Part shown: positions 23,344 through 30,701 of the stretch, in pieces
Layout: each line of letters begins with the position of its first letter
How positions within the stretch are numbered: the first letter of the stretch is position 1
Assembly (NCBI GenBank): GCA_018713285.1
Contig: DVFK01000118.1
Location: 1-52,715 of the forward strand
Origin: Candidatus Faecousia excrementigallinarum
Lineage (GTDB): Bacteria > Bacillota > Clostridia > Oscillospirales > Oscillospiraceae
DNA: 52,715 bases
Direction of reading: 5' to 3'
Position numbers and translations under genes: made by a program
The notes under the pieces: model-generated
The model's database searches: none
The model's input: only the letters and a program-made list of their open reading frames with translations
Told to the model about the DNA's origin: nothing

Positions 23344-24179
23344 TAGACAAGTCCCAATATGACCAAACGGAAATTCCTCAGGAGCTGGATATGGTAGTCA
23401 GCGGCTCCATCTGGGAGGGGAGAAGCCAGCGGAGAAAACGGGAAAAAACAAGAAGCCACCTGAAAAGAGGGGGCTGTGCCCTGGCTGCCCTTACCGTATG
23501 CCTGGTGCTCCTGCTGAACATCTCCCCCACCGTAGCCCGGGCCATGTCCCAAATTCCCTTTTTGGGAGAGCTGTGCCGGGTTGTCTCCTTCCGGGAGTAC
23601 CATTATACCGACGAACTCAAATATGTGGATGTGCGGATTCCCCAGGTTGAAAACTGGGGGAAAACCCAGCTGGAACAGCGGGTAAACCTGGAAATTCAGA
23701 AGAAAATCCACGATTGCGTTCAGGAAAGCGAGACCATTGCCCAGGATTATTACGAGGCTTTCGTGGCCACCGGCGGCAACCCGGAGGATTTTCACCCCAT
23801 GGGCATTACGGTGGACTATGAGGTAAAATGCATCAACCAGAAGTACGCTTCCTTTGTCATCTGGAAGTGTGAATCCTTCTTCCGGGCCTATGAACAGTGG
23901 TATTACTACAACATCGACCTGCAGAGCGGCAGGATTCTGTCCCTCAAGGACTGGTTTGGCAACGACTACCGGCAGATAGTCGCCAAGAGCGTGGAAAAAG
24001 AGCTGGCCAGCTGGGATGAGGATGAGCAGTGGGCGCTGTGGGAAGATGTGGATGTGGAGGACCTGATTTCCGAGAATACGGACTTCTATATCAACGGAGA
24101 CGGACAGGTCGTGGTGGTATTTCCCCGGTACGCCTTAGCCTGCGGAGCGGCGGGGAGACTGGAGTTTGTCATCGAATAA
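23340..24179 (+). CDS. rsiV: RsiV-like anti-sigma factor with DUF3298 domain
   Basis: The 279-residue type II membrane protein has a short cytoplasmic N-terminus with IPQELDMVVSGSI, one membrane helix (GCALAALTVCLVLLLNI), and an extracellular region ending in a DUF3298-type domain (YYYNIDLQSGRILSLKDWF, YINGDGQVVVVFPRYALACGA). In B. subtilis RsiV binds lysozyme directly and is then cleaved, freeing SigV. Its start overlaps the sigma gene stop (ATGA). Direct sensing of lysozyme here is inference from the family. Confidence 0.87.
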   Translation: MIDKSQYDQTEIPQELDMVVSGSIWEGRSQRRKREKTRSHLKRGGCALAALTVCLVLLLNISPTVARAMSQIPFLGELCRVVSFREYHYTDELKYVDVRIPQVENWGKTQLEQRVNLEIQKKIHDCVQESETIAQDYYEAFVATGGNPEDFHPMGITVDYEVKCINQKYASFVIWKCESFFRAYEQWYYYNIDLQSGRILSLKDWFGNDYRQIVAKSVEKELASWDEDEQWALWEDVDVEDLISENTDFYINGDGQVVVVFPRYALACGAAGRLEFVIE

Positions 24180-24185
24180 AAAATT

Positions 24186-24219
24186 GCCCCCCTGACTGTA
24201 TGCGGTACAGCAGGGGGGC
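24186..24219. terminator. Terminator between rsiV and the thioesterase gene
   Basis: GCCCCCCTG (24186-24194) and CAGGGGGGC (24211-24219) with an inner CTGT/ACAG form a strong hairpin. T-rich stretches follow on both strands, so it can serve both convergent genes. Confidence 0.9.
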
Positions 24220-24235
24220 GATATTTTGAGGATTT

Positions 24236-24970
24236 TCAAAAAATCAGCTGGGCGGAGAATACCCGCTCCTGGCCGCCGCCGGGGTTATCCCGGTGGGCAT
24301 CCAGCTGAAACACCGGGCCTTCTCCCAGGTTCCAGTTCAGGGTCAGCTTCTGCCCCTCCTTGGCCTCGTTCAGGTAGCACACCGTAAATTCCTTCAGGGG
24401 GTGGTCCCGGTGGAAGGCGCTGGGAATGAGATCGTCCACCCAATCCATGTACCGGGTGTTGTTCATGTGGCCGTTGATGTCCAGGTCCGTGTAGCCCACG
24501 GTACGCTCTGCCCGGCCTTCCCCGCCATGGGGCACCAGGGAGCCGGGGACTGCCAGCTCGCCGCCCCGGATGGTGCCGGGAACCATCACGCCGCTTTTGG
24601 CCGGGAGAATCATCTTCCGGGAGCGGGTATCCATCAGCACCCAAAGGCCGATGGTGCGGAACACCTCCTGCCCCTTTTCATCATAGGCCACGGTGGACCG
24701 GGGAAAGGCGGAGCGGGTGGTGGGCAGAGGCCAGGTCTCCACGGTGATGGTCTCCCCCTTCATGGGCATCCGGGTAATCTGCACCCGGTGGCGGATAATG
24801 GCCCAGAACATATTCTGCTCTTTCAGGGTCTGCCAGTCGGTGTGGAGGGCAATGCAGTGTCCCCCCGCCGCCTCCTGGGCCAGATACAAAAGCACGGAGG
24901 CTTTCAGCCTGCCGAAGCAGTCCACGTGAATGTCCGTCAGGGTATGGGTTTGACGAAAAACAGCTTCCAA
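24236..24970 (-). CDS. Acyl-ACP thioesterase (FatA/B-like)
   Basis: This double-hotdog enzyme releases free fatty acids from acyl carrier protein. The 244-residue protein has a first hotdog (DCFGRLKASVLLYLAQEAAGGH, MFWAIIRHRVQITRMP, TITVETWP) and a second that starts with VGYTDLDINGHMNNTRYMDWV, the signature of the family. The start is TTG at 24968-24970 with GAGGT nine bases upstream; no ATG is in a better place. It stands alone, 53 bases from the MITE target duplication. Confidence 0.92.
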   Translation of the reverse strand: MEAVFRQTHTLTDIHVDCFGRLKASVLLYLAQEAAGGHCIALHTDWQTLKEQNMFWAIIRHRVQITRMPMKGETITVETWPLPTTRSAFPRSTVAYDEKGQEVFRTIGLWVLMDTRSRKMILPAKSGVMVPGTIRGGELAVPGSLVPHGGEGRAERTVGYTDLDINGHMNNTRYMDWVDDLIPSAFHRDHPLKEFTVCYLNEAKEGQKLTLNWNLGEGPVFQLDAHRDNPGGGQERVFSAQLIF

Positions 24971-25027
24971 AATTCAGTTACCTCTTTTCTCAAAAGCTCC
25001 GCCCTATAGGGGAGCATGGCTTTCTAA

Positions 25028-25188
25028 GGAAACTCTGAATAAAGAGGCAAGAGCTGGTAGCGAGAGATTTTTCGTCAGACAAAAGAATGGAAAACGGCGG
25101 AATACTGTATGTATTTCCCGTTTTTCATTCTGCATGGATGGGGAAAAAGATCCGCTATCCAGCCGCAGACGATTTATTCAGAGTTTCC
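25028..25188. repeat. MITE-like element, copy B (complete, 161 bp)
   Basis: Perfect 16-bp terminal inverted repeats GGAAACTCTGAATAAA (25028-25043) and TTTATTCAGAGTTTCC (25173-25188) are flanked by a 4-bp target duplication CTAA (25024-25027, 25189-25192). The inside folds into a long hairpin: 25084-25097 pairs with 25118-25131, with further pairing such as CTGG/CCAG and TAGCG/CGCTA outside it. No transposase is encoded. GGAA ends and a YTAR target suggest mobilisation by an IS5-group transposase. Confidence 0.92.
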
Positions 25189-26391
25189 CTAACTTCCCTG
25201 GTTTTCGATGACCAGAATGTTGGCGGTGTACCGCCAGCCGCTGCGGTAGAATACCACCTCCGCCCGGTCCCCGGGGGAGAGGGTATACACCAGGCTCATC
25301 AGCTCCTGGGTGGTGGTAATGGCCTGGCCGTTTACCTGCAGCAGGGTATCTCCCGGACGGATGCCCACCTGGTAGGCAGGGGAATCCGAGTCCACCCGGG
25401 TGATATAGACCCCCTTGGGCAGCCGGAAAAACTGCTGCTCCAGGGTGGAAAGGGTGTGGGTGGAGAAGCCCAGGGAGGGTCTGCCGGACACATAGCCCTG
25501 CTGGATCAGCTCCTGGGTCACTTCCTTGATGGTGACACTGGGGATGGCAAAGCAGCCGGGGTCTGCGTCCGTGCTGTTGGTATCGGTTTGCAGGGCATTG
25601 ATGCCCACCACCTGACCGCTGCTGTTCAGCAGGGGGCTGCCGGCGCTGCCCTCCGGGAGCACCAGATCCGTCTCGATCATCACCATGGTGCGTCCGTCAA
25701 AGGTAATCTTCTGATTGACAGCGGATACTGTGCCCCCCACCGTTCCGGAAAGCTCCAGAGAGCTTCCCATGCCGGCTACCGCCTCCCCCTCCTGCAAGGC
25801 AGAGGAATCTCCCAGCTTGGCAGGGGTCAAATCCTTGGTGGGGATGTAGAGCACCGCCAGATCCGTCAGATAATCGCTGCCCACCACCGTGGCAGGAAAG
25901 CTTCTTCCGTCCGTCAGGGCCACGGTGATGCCCAGGGAATCGGTGACCACGTGGGCATTGGTAACCACATAGCCGTTCTTGGTCAGCACGACCCCCATGC
26001 CGGAGGTGGTGCCGGAGATACACCGGCTGGTGACGCTCACCACGCTGTCAATGTTCTCGGCGTAAACCTCTTTCAGGGAGATGCTCTGGGAGTCATTGGG
26101 CTCTGCCTTGGGTATGGTATACATGGCAACCGTGTCGTTTTCCTGACGGGCCGCCACCTCCGGCTCATTGGCACTAAGAGAAAATTGCAATGAGGCGGTA
26201 TCCTCGGGCTGGGAAACCTTGGCCTCCGGCAGGATGGAGAAGTCCATCATCTCCATCACAATCATCAGTCCTCCCAGAAGAATCGCCAGCATCAGCACCA
26301 GGGACATGGGGCCGGCATTGCTCTTCTCCGGCTGGGTGGGGCCGGTTTGATAAAAGCTGTCGTATTCGGTTTTTTCGGGATTGTCCTGCAT
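25189..26391 (-). CDS. HtrA/DegP-like S1C protein with PDZ, catalytic Ser replaced
   Basis: HtrA proteins are membrane-anchored quality-control proteases. The 400-residue protein has a cytoplasmic tail, one membrane helix (about 29-48), a trypsin-like domain and a C-terminal PDZ domain (GVYITRVDSDSPAYQVGIRPGDTLL). His147 (TNAHVV) and Asp177 (TDLAVL) of the triad are present. The nucleophile motif, usually GNSGGPLL, reads GSAGSPLL, so Ala250 stands where the Ser should be. It is probably inactive as a classical protease, or uses a neighbouring Ser. It follows a kinase gene by 32 bases. Its TAG stop lies in the MITE target duplication. Confidence 0.88.
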   Translation of the reverse strand: MQDNPEKTEYDSFYQTGPTQPEKSNAGPMSLVLMLAILLGGLMIVMEMMDFSILPEAKVSQPEDTASLQFSLSANEPEVAARQENDTVAMYTIPKAEPNDSQSISLKEVYAENIDSVVSVTSRCISGTTSGMGVVLTKNGYVVTNAHVVTDSLGITVALTDGRSFPATVVGSDYLTDLAVLYIPTKDLTPAKLGDSSALQEGEAVAGMGSSLELSGTVGGTVSAVNQKITFDGRTMVMIETDLVLPEGSAGSPLLNSSGQVVGINALQTDTNSTDADPGCFAIPSVTIKEVTQELIQQGYVSGRPSLGFSTHTLSTLEQQFFRLPKGVYITRVDSDSPAYQVGIRPGDTLLQVNGQAITTTQELMSLVYTLSPGDRAEVVFYRSGWRYTANILVIENQGS

Positions 26392-26423
26392 AAAAAAACC
26401 TCACTGAGAAAAATGCGATTGCC

Positions 26424-27851
26424 TCAATTCACCAGAGGCAGGGTAAAGGTAAAGGTGGTCACGTTGTCCTTGCTGGATACGGAGATATTCTCCTTGTGGT
26501 AGAGGATGATGGTCTTGACGATGTAAAGACCCAGTCCCCAGCCGTCCCGGTTTTCGGAGCGGGACTTATCCAGCTTGTGGAAGCGTTCGAACACCAGAGG
26601 CAGCTCCTCCGCCGGAATGGTGGGGCCGTCATTGGCCACAGACACATAGACCTTGGAGCCGTCCTCCCGGATTCGCAGGGACAAGGTGCCCTTTTCCGGA
26701 CAGAACTTCACCCCATTGTCCACCAGGTTGTAAATCACCTGGGTAATGGCGTCGGGACAGGCCCGGGTATACACCGGATGCTCCGGCATATCCACCTCCA
26801 CCTGAATGTCCTTGGCGTTGATTTTCTGCTCAAAGGTGATCAGCACCCGCCCGGCACACTCGCAGATGTCGAAGCGGATGAGCTTGTCGTCGGAATAGCC
26901 TCCCTGGTCCTGAAGCCGGGAGATGTCCAGCATACTCCGCACCAGGCGGCTGAGCCGCTTGGTTTCGTCGGAAACCAGCTGCATATAATGGCGCTGCCGC
27001 TCAGGAGGAATGGTGCCGTCCAGCATACCGTCGATATAGCCGCCAATGGTGGTCATGGGGGTTTTCAGCTCATGGGACACATTGGTGACAAATTCCTGCC
27101 GCCGGTACTCGCTTTTCTGCAAGGAAGCGGCCATGTTGTTGAAAGCCAGGGCCAGCTCCTGAATCTCCATGGGACACCGTCCGTCCACCGACACCCGGGC
27201 CGCCAGGTCTCCGTGGCCAAAGTCGTTGGCGGCCTTGGCCATCTCCCGCAAGGGGTTACTCTGCTTCCGGGCAAGGTAGGACATAATCAGCCCCGACACC
27301 AGCACCACCAGCAGGGAAACCACCAGATAGATTTCCGTAATCTGCTGCAAGAAGTCCATGTTGGCGGACATAGGGGAGGACACCATCACAATGCCCAGGG
27401 TGTCCCCGGAGCCGGTATAGATGGGAACGCTGACCACATACCGGGGCTCCTGATACAGCCCCTCAATGTTTCCGGAGCTGATTTCATATTTGCTGGAGAG
27501 CACCCGCTGCAAATAGTCCTGGCTGATGACCATACCCTGATGACTGCACCCCAGAGGTGCATCGGAGCAAAGAAGCAGCCGCCCCTGGCTGTCGCAGATA
27601 ACCGCATCCGCATCGGACACGGAAGCCGCCACCGACAGGTTCAGAAGGAAATCCGCGCTGTCCATCTCCTGAGAGGTGGCGTAGGCAGAGGCCAGATTGG
27701 CGATGGTGTCCGCGTCTGATTTCAGGTCTGCATAGGTCTGCTTCTTCATATAGCCCCCTACCAGCACCTGCAGGGCAATGCCCACCAGCAAAAGGGCCAG
27801 CAGCAGCACAATGGCTGCCGGGTAAAAGGCTCGGCTGAATGTGGTTTTCAT
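26424..27851 (-). CDS. Membrane sensor histidine kinase
   Basis: The 475-residue kinase has a first membrane helix (about 10-32), an extracellular sensor region of about 130 residues, a second helix near 170-195, a HAMP domain, the phospho-acceptor His260 in NVSHELKTPMTT, and the ATP-binding N box (NLVDNGVKF) and G boxes (DGWGLGLYIVK). It is a normal, complete class I kinase. It overlaps the response-regulator gene by 4 bases and leads into the HtrA-like gene, so the three form one unit. The signal is unknown; phosphate or envelope stress are candidates from context. Confidence 0.95.
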   Translation of the reverse strand: MKTTFSRAFYPAAIVLLLALLLVGIALQVLVGGYMKKQTYADLKSDADTIANLASAYATSQEMDSADFLLNLSVAASVSDADAVICDSQGRLLLCSDAPLGCSHQGMVISQDYLQRVLSSKYEISSGNIEGLYQEPRYVVSVPIYTGSGDTLGIVMVSSPMSANMDFLQQITEIYLVVSLLVVLVSGLIMSYLARKQSNPLREMAKAANDFGHGDLAARVSVDGRCPMEIQELALAFNNMAASLQKSEYRRQEFVTNVSHELKTPMTTIGGYIDGMLDGTIPPERQRHYMQLVSDETKRLSRLVRSMLDISRLQDQGGYSDDKLIRFDICECAGRVLITFEQKINAKDIQVEVDMPEHPVYTRACPDAITQVIYNLVDNGVKFCPEKGTLSLRIREDGSKVYVSVANDGPTIPAEELPLVFERFHKLDKSRSENRDGWGLGLYIVKTIILYHKENISVSSKDNVTTFTFTLPLVN

Positions 27852-28534
27852 TGGACTTCAAACTTGTAGCCTACGCCCCAGACGGTTTTCAGGCACCACT
27901 GGTCGGAAACCCCCTCCAGCTTCTCCCGCAGCCGCTTCACGTGGACGTCCACCGTCCGGGAGTCGCCGAAGTAGTCAAAGCCCCAGACCTCGTCCAGCAG
28001 CTGGTTCCGGGTGTAGACCCGGTTGGGAGAGGAGGCCAGGTAGAACAGAAGCTCCATCTCCTTGGGGGGCGTATCCACCTTCTTGCCGTTTACCGTCAGC
28101 TCAAAGGCATCCATGTCGATGGTGAGCTTGTCGAAGGTGAGCCGCCGGGGTGCGGTCTCGTTTCCGCCCCGGTCAGAACGGCGGAGCACCGCCTCAATCC
28201 GGGCCAGCACCTCCTGCATTTCAAAGGGCTTGGTGATATAGTCGTCGGCGCCGGCTTTCAGGCCTGCCACCTTGTCGTCGGTCTCGCCCTTGGCGGTGAG
28301 CATAATCACCGGGGTCTGGGACTCGGCACGGATGGCCTTGCACACGCTCCAGCCGTCCATCACCGGCATCATCACATCCAGAAGCACCAGATCCGGGTGA
28401 ATGGCGTGGAACTTGGCAAGCCCCTGCCCACCGTCGGAAGCCACGGTCACAGCGTAGCCCTCCTTCTCCAGGTACAGCTGCAAAAGCTCCTGAATATTCT
28501 TTTCATCCTCTACAACCAAAACAGATACAGCCAT
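27848..28534 (-). CDS. OmpR/PhoB-family response regulator
   Basis: The 228-residue regulator has a receiver domain (acidic pair Asp10-Glu11, phospho-acceptor Asp53 in LLLDVMMP, Lys in ITKPFE) and a winged-helix DNA-binding domain (KEMELLFYLASSPNRVYTRNQLLDEVWG, SRTVDVHVKRLREKL). The start at 28534 follows GGGAGG. The upstream region has direct repeats like PhoP boxes, so it may be a PhoP-type regulator acting on its own promoter. The divergent neighbour is uppP. Confidence 0.95.
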   Translation of the reverse strand: MAVSVLVVEDEKNIQELLQLYLEKEGYAVTVASDGGQGLAKFHAIHPDLVLLDVMMPVMDGWSVCKAIRAESQTPVIMLTAKGETDDKVAGLKAGADDYITKPFEMQEVLARIEAVLRRSDRGGNETAPRRLTFDKLTIDMDAFELTVNGKKVDTPPKEMELLFYLASSPNRVYTRNQLLDEVWGFDYFGDSRTVDVHVKRLREKLEGVSDQWCLKTVWGVGYKFEVQ

Positions 28535-28591
28535 GTGGATTACCTCCCTGTATTTCCCGCCCCGAAAAGGGGCACAATTTGCGATAATCCT

Positions 28592-28655
28592 ATTATACTG
28601 CAAAAAGCCCTTGTAGGGTTAACAATTTGTAAAGACTTTTGCCCCAATTTGTTAC
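28592..28655 (-). promoter_or_regulatory. Promoter with Pho-box-like direct repeats
   Basis: On the minus strand TATAAT (28597-28592) is preceded by TTAACC (28622-28617), TTTACA (28633-28628) and GTAACA (28655-28650). The first two repeats start 11 bases apart and the third another 22, the helical spacing of PhoP boxes. No good -35 is present, which fits an activator-dependent promoter. Confidence 0.62.
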
Positions 28656-28669
28656 GGAGCAAGTTGTGC

Positions 28670-28698
28670 TTGCAAAAGTGGGATACAAAGAGTATGAT
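28670..28698 (+). promoter_or_regulatory. Sigma-A promoter of uppP
   Basis: TTGCAA (28670-28675) and TATGAT (28693-28698) are 17 bases apart, 52 bases before the uppP start codon. Confidence 0.75.
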
Positions 28699-28749
28699 AA
28701 CAATACCATTTAAGGGGAGGCTGTCCCCGGCAAAGCAAGGAGGTTTTCT

Positions 28750-29589
28750 ATGGATGTGATTTTAGAGCTTTTGAAGGCGGTGCTCTTTGGCATTGTGGAG
28801 GGCATTACGGAGTGGCTTCCCATCTCCTCCACGGGACATATGATTCTTCTGGACCAGCTGGTAAAGCTAAAGGTAAGCGAAGAATTTTACGAGATGTTCC
28901 AGGTGGTGATTCAGCTGGGTGCCATTTTGGCGGTGGTGCTGCTGTTTTTCCACAAACTCAACCCCTTCTCCCCCAAAAAGAGTCCCAAAGCCCGGAACCA
29001 GACCTGGCAGCTGTGGTTCAAGGTGATTGCGGCAGTTCTCCCCTCCGCCGTGCTGGGGCTGCTGCTGGATGACTGGATGGATGCCCACCTTTACAATTAC
29101 GTGGTGGTGGCCATCGCCCTGATTGTCTACGGCGTGGCTTTCCTGTATCTGGAGGATGGGAACGGACGGATTGCCCCCAGAATCAAAAGCGTCCATGCCA
29201 TCGACTATAAGACGGCTCTGCTCATCGGCGCTTTTCAGTGCCTGAGCCTGATTCCCGGCACCTCCCGGTCCGGCTCCACCATCCTGGGCGCCATTTTGCT
29301 GGGGGTGGGCCGCAGCGCCGGCGCGGAATTCTCCTTCTTCCTGGCCATCCCCACCATGGTGGGCGCCAGCGGCCTGAAGCTGGTAAAGTTCCTGGCCTCC
29401 GGGGTATCGGTCACCGGTCTGGAAATCGGCGTACTGCTGGTGGGCTGCCTGGTCAGCTTCCTGGTAAGCTTCCTGGTCATCAAGGCTCTCATGGACTATG
29501 TGCGCAATCACAGCTTCCGGGTGTTCGGCATCTACCGGATTATCCTGGGCATTGTGGTACTTATCTACTTTTTGATTACTTTACTCTAA
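28750..29589 (+). CDS. uppP: Undecaprenyl-diphosphatase
   Basis: UppP (BacA) recycles undecaprenyl diphosphate to the monophosphate carrier for peptidoglycan synthesis and gives bacitracin tolerance. The 279-residue membrane protein has both signature motifs, EGITEWLPISSTGH near the N-terminus and IPGTSRSGSTI in the middle, with seven or eight membrane helices. The start follows AAGGAGG. It is followed after 10 bases by an aldose epimerase-like gene. The divergent gene is the response regulator with Pho-box-like repeats. Confidence 0.97.
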   Translation: MDVILELLKAVLFGIVEGITEWLPISSTGHMILLDQLVKLKVSEEFYEMFQVVIQLGAILAVVLLFFHKLNPFSPKKSPKARNQTWQLWFKVIAAVLPSAVLGLLLDDWMDAHLYNYVVVAIALIVYGVAFLYLEDGNGRIAPRIKSVHAIDYKTALLIGAFQCLSLIPGTSRSGSTILGAILLGVGRSAGAEFSFFLAIPTMVGASGLKLVKFLASGVSVTGLEIGVLLVGCLVSFLVSFLVIKALMDYVRNHSFRVFGIYRIILGIVVLIYFLITLL

Positions 29590-29599
29590 GGAGGACATT

Positions 29600-30475
29600 A
29601 TGGAATACACCATTTCCAACGGCATTTTGCAGGTGACGGTCTCCGACCAGGGCGCTCAGGTGTGGAGCGTCCGGGAGATTGGCGACGGCACCGAATATAT
29701 GTGGCAGGGTGACCCGGCGGTGTGGAAGTACCACGCCCCCATCCTGTTCCCCCACACCGGCAAGGTGCCGGGAGGCAGCTTCATCGCCAAGGGCCGGGAA
29801 TTTCCCGCCAAAAGCCACGGCTTTGCCCGGGAGCTGACCCACACCCTGGTTTCCCATACGGAGGATAAAATCGTAATGGAGCTGCGGGAAAACGAAACCA
29901 CCCTGGCCCGGTGGCCCTACCGGTTCCGGCTGGTGTCGGAATTTACCCTGGAGGGCAGAACCCTCCACCACACCCTCCGGGTGGAGAATCACGACCCGGA
30001 GGCCATGGCCTTCGGCATCGGCTATCACCCCGCCTTCCGGATTCCCATGACTGAGGGACACACAGACTACGAGCTGCGCTTTTCCCAGGCCGAGTCCCCG
30101 GTGTGCATTGCCACAAACAGCGAGGGGCTTCTCTCCGACCACACCTATTATCTGGGAAAGAACATCACAACCATCCCTGTAAACCGGGCGCTGTTTGCCA
30201 ACGACAGCCACATGATGGTGGGTCTTCACTCCAAAGAGCTGTCCCTGGTGGAGAAGGATACAGGCAGAAGCGTGACCTGTGACATCTCCGGTTACCCCTA
30301 TGTGCTCATCTGGAGCGCCCCGGGAGAGCCCCAGTTCGTGTGCATCGAACCCTGGCAGTCCACCCCCAGCCCCGCAGAGGGCGGCAACCTATGGGAAGAA
30401 AAACCCGCCGCCGCCGTCTTACAGCCCGGCGAAACCTACGAAACCTGCCTGAAAACCACCTTTTTCGGGGCATAA
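29600..30475 (+). CDS. Aldose 1-epimerase family protein (LacX/GalM-like)
   Basis: The 291-residue protein fits the galactose-mutarotase-like beta-sandwich superfamily, in the LacX subgroup: VSDQGAQVWSVRE, WQGDPAVWKYHAPILFPHTGKV, HGFARE, GIGYHPAFRIP (catalytic His region) and FVCIEPWQSTPSP (catalytic Glu region). The sugar it acts on is unknown. The start follows AAGGAGG. It probably shares a transcript with uppP, but that need not mean a common pathway. The gene is followed directly by a single ATTTCAC hairpin unit. Confidence 0.9.
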   Translation: MEYTISNGILQVTVSDQGAQVWSVREIGDGTEYMWQGDPAVWKYHAPILFPHTGKVPGGSFIAKGREFPAKSHGFARELTHTLVSHTEDKIVMELRENETTLARWPYRFRLVSEFTLEGRTLHHTLRVENHDPEAMAFGIGYHPAFRIPMTEGHTDYELRFSQAESPVCIATNSEGLLSDHTYYLGKNITTIPVNRALFANDSHMMVGLHSKELSLVEKDTGRSVTCDISGYPYVLIWSAPGEPQFVCIEPWQSTPSPAEGGNLWEEKPAAAVLQPGETYETCLKTTFFGA

Positions 30476-30484
30476 GGAAGCAGT

Positions 30485-30513
30485 ATTTCACCCACCCGCA
30501 GGGTGGATTTCAC
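30485..30513. repeat. Single unit of the ATTTCAC hairpin repeat
   Basis: ATTTCAC (30485-30491), the palindrome CCACCCGCAGGGTGG (30492-30506) and ATTTCAC (30507-30513) reproduce the third hairpin unit of the array at 6850-7104. GGAAGCAGT just before it matches the tail of the second unit there. Confidence 0.9.
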
Positions 30514-30515
30514 TG

Positions 30516-30550
30516 AAAAAAGGACAAGTCGCAACGACTTGTCCTTTTTT
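30516..30550. terminator. Bidirectional terminator after the epimerase gene
   Basis: AAAAAAGGACAAGTCG (30516-30531) and CGACTTGTCCTTTTTT (30535-30550) form a perfect 16-bp stem with a CAA loop. Confidence 0.93.
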
Positions 30551-30649
30551 GGGTGACAGGACTCGATAGAATCAGGGAGTGCTCCCCGTCCAGCCGGGGA
30601 GCAGCCCGGGTCCACCGGACCCGGGCATTTGATGGGTTCGAGTCCTGTC
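30551..30649. other. Branched palindrome with tRNA T-arm-like arms
   Basis: GACAGGACTCGA (30555-30566) pairs with TCGAGTCCTGTC (30638-30649). Inside lie two further perfect hairpins: TGCTCCCCG with CGGGGAGCA (30580-30588, 30595-30603) and GCCCGGGTCC with GGACCCGGGC (30604-30613, 30617-30626). The outer arms match the T-arm and 3' end of the nearby tRNA-Leu: 30551-30566 is an exact 16-base copy of 30706-30721. It may be a tRNA-derived mobile or structured element. No gene is seen here. Confidence 0.75.
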
Positions 30650-30660
30650 TGAAGCACAGA

Positions 30661-30701
30661 CCAAAAATAATGGCTACCCAGAGGGCAGCCATTATTTTTG
30701 G
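30661..30701 (-). terminator. Terminator of tRNA-Leu
   Basis: AGCCATTATTTTTGG (30687-30701) and CCAAAAATAATGGCT (30661-30675) form a perfect 15-bp stem. The CCA that begins the stem on the minus strand is also the encoded CCA end of the tRNA. Confidence 0.85.

Noticed and set aside
30625-30655. Second tRNA gene on the plus strand next to tRNA-Leu
   Set aside because: Only a T-arm-like stretch is present; no matching acceptor, D or anticodon arms can be formed upstream.
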